Source of the DNA: Candidatus Equinaster intestinalis
GTDB taxonomy: Bacteria > Bacillota_A > Clostridia > Oscillospirales > Acutalibacteraceae
Direction of reading: 5' to 3'
DNA: 15,979 nt
Assembly: GCA_018065375.1 (NCBI GenBank)
Contig: JAGHTJ010000124.1
Location: 1-15,979, forward strand
Of the stretch, positions 14,590-15,979 are shown in pieces; the stretch's first letter is position 1; the number at the start of each line of letters is the position of its first letter. The notes under the pieces are model-generated. The model did not search any database and was not told the DNA's origin. It saw nothing but the letters and a program-made list of their open reading frames with translations. The translations under genes were made by a program, and so were the position numbers.

Positions 14590-15906
14590 CTATTTTCCAA
14601 GTATTTTAAAATAATTTCTGAATTCTTCGAATGTTACCGCCTGCTCGCCGCCCTGACCGGTACAGCTTGCAAGATAATAAAGCTCGCCCGTTCTGCCGAT
14701 TTCGGCGGCACCGGGTATTGCGGCGGCATCGGGAGCAGAGTTTTCGGTTACCGGCAGGGCTTGGATTTTAACCAGCACCTCTCCCGAATTTCCGGTAGCT
14801 TCATCAATTTTCAGTATCGTGCGGATACGGTTGGCGGTATCTCTTATAACCGTAACCTTGCCCTCCCATTTTTCGGGGATTTGCACGAAATAACCGTCTC
14901 CGTAGTTCATAAACGCCGACATTTTCGCCTTCAGATTACCGCCCTCTATTACACACCAATCGGTGCGGTAGACGTTATCGTTACTGTCGGGAGCCTGGGT
15001 GATGAGGGTCATCATCGGGATTTCGCAAACACCGTCAGCATCTATATCCCTTACCGCGGCGGCAGAGGAACGGAATGTATCCGCCATTTCGAGGTTTTCG
15101 TTTACGAGGGCATTTACCATACCGCCGTTTTTAATTTCGAGCACCTCGGTAATTACGCCCGCGCCCTTAATGGCATCAACATAAACTGCCGTATTGCCGT
15201 TTGGCAGACGGGAAACAACGGGAGAAGAATATGCCGTAATGCTCGGGTCGAGCGGAACAGAGCCTAAAAGCTGTGTACCGTTATCGGTAAGAGAAATAAG
15301 CTTTGCAACGGCGGCGGATTCCTTTGAATCGAGGTTTACAAGGAAAATTTCCGATTTGCCGTCTCCGGTTAAATCACTGCATACAAAATCATTGTAGCTT
15401 TCGCTGATTCTTTGCAGGAATGAGCCCTTTTGTATCGAATAAACACCGAGGGTTTTTTCGAGGTTTCCGTAAACCGACCAGCCTACGAGGATTTCCATTT
15501 TACCGTCAGCGTCCATATCCTTAAACTGCACCGATTCTACACCTGTGGCAACGCATTTGAATTCGCCGCTTACAGCCCACTTTTCCTCATTTTTCTCTAT
15601 GAGGAGAATGTGCATTGTAACGGCGCCGTCCTTAACCGTGCTGTAAAAGGCAACCGCCTCATCTGTTCCGTCAGAATTAAGGTCTTTATTTATAATCGCA
15701 GAGCGGTAATCGCCGCTTACGGGATATTTAAGGGTGTATTTTTCCGAGACATAGGAATTGAGCGCCTGCTGGATATTATAAAGCTCGCCCGAGGGTCTCG
15801 GAGGGGAAAGCAGAGAATCGGTATCGCCGCCTACAAAGGAGCATCCGCAAAGCAGAATACAAACTGCAACAAGCATTGCGGCAATTCTTAAAAATTTTCC
15901 GAGCAT
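14590..15906 (-). CDS. Lipoprotein with four FG-GAP/VCBS-like acidic motifs
   Basis: A predicted surface lipoprotein of 438 residues. The N-terminus is a lipoprotein signal (hydrophobic 8-20, lipobox LCGC, lipidated C22). Four motifs of the form D-x-x-x-D-G-x-x-E occur at 75-83, 130-138, 178-186 and 287-295. They resemble the calcium-binding loops of FG-GAP/VCBS beta-propeller blades, so residues 40-400 may form a partial propeller. No enzyme motif is visible. The gene starts the operon, with GGGAGGTGA about seven bases before the ATG and a good promoter upstream. Its place directly ahead of the response regulator and kinase suggests a role in sensing or modulating that system, which is inference. 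Confidence 0.82.
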   Translation of the reverse strand: MLGKFLRIAAMLVAVCILLCGCSFVGGDTDSLLSPPRPSGELYNIQQALNSYVSEKYTLKYPVSGDYRSAIINKDLNSDGTDEAVAFYSTVKDGAVTMHILLIEKNEEKWAVSGEFKCVATGVESVQFKDMDADGKMEILVGWSVYGNLEKTLGVYSIQKGSFLQRISESYNDFVCSDLTGDGKSEIFLVNLDSKESAAVAKLISLTDNGTQLLGSVPLDPSITAYSSPVVSRLPNGNTAVYVDAIKGAGVITEVLEIKNGGMVNALVNENLEMADTFRSSAAAVRDIDADGVCEIPMMTLITQAPDSNDNVYRTDWCVIEGGNLKAKMSAFMNYGDGYFVQIPEKWEGKVTVIRDTANRIRTILKIDEATGNSGEVLVKIQALPVTENSAPDAAAIPGAAEIGRTGELYYLASCTGQGGEQAVTFEEFRNYFKILGK

Positions 15907-15932
15907 ACACTCACCTCCCGATATTTTTAGTC

Positions 15933-15961
15933 ATTATAGATTATAACACAACGGCGGCCAA
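15933..15961 (-). promoter_or_regulatory. SigA-type promoter of the long minus-strand operon
   Basis: On the minus strand TTGGCC (15961-15956) and a perfect TATAAT (15938-15933) are separated by exactly 17 bases. A second TATAAT at 15945-15940 overlaps the spacer. Transcription from the first would begin about 20 bases before the lipoprotein start, leaving a short leader with the GGGAGGTGA ribosome binding site. It is the best promoter in the window and probably drives at least the first genes of the operon. Confidence 0.7.
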
Positions 15962-15979
15962 AAATAAAGTATAATTTAT

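Overview
The window looks like a chromosomal piece of a spore-forming, low-to-mid GC Bacillota, most likely a gut-type Clostridia. The basis is SpoIID, a YqhQ/DUF1385 protein, strong GGAGG ribosome binding sites, tight gene packing and the gene families present. This is inferred from gene content only. There are no tRNA or rRNA genes, CRISPR arrays, insertion sequences or phage genes.

Left part (1-3335). A gene entering from the left edge encodes a Wzz/CpsC-type polysaccharide chain-length protein. Its C-terminal region resembles a tyrosine autokinase (BY-kinase) that has lost its P-loop. It ends at a strong intrinsic terminator. The gap at 1205-1441 is dense with inverted repeats, including a compact four-way-junction-like fold that is the most unusual structure in the window. 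Next come a minus-strand multi-spanning membrane protein of unknown function with an acidic tail, and divergently spoIID, the lytic transglycosylase of engulfment.

Right part (3325-15961). Thirteen minus-strand genes run with gaps of 35 bases or less and many stop/start overlaps, so they are probably one long operon. In transcription order they are: a lipoprotein with four D-rich FG-GAP-like motifs; an OmpR-type response regulator; a sensor histidine kinase; yqhQ; prmC; recA; recX; rimO; pgsA; cysE; cysS; a YabB/TrmN6-type methyltransferase; and rsmI. A good promoter (TTGGCC, 17 bases, TATAAT) precedes the lipoprotein gene. The operon joins envelope sensing (lipoprotein and two-component system) to translation quality (PrmC on release factors, RimO on S12, RsmI on 16S rRNA, CysS), recombination (RecA/RecX), phospholipid synthesis (PgsA) and cysteine supply (CysE). 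The rsmI gene meets spoIID tail to tail with an 11-base overlap and no visible terminator.

Most of the window is ordinary housekeeping DNA. The points most worth checking are the branched palindromic element at 1286-1402, a terminator-like 11-bp hairpin inside the start of recX, the P-loop-less kinase-like tail, and the lipoprotein plus two-component module heading a housekeeping operon.
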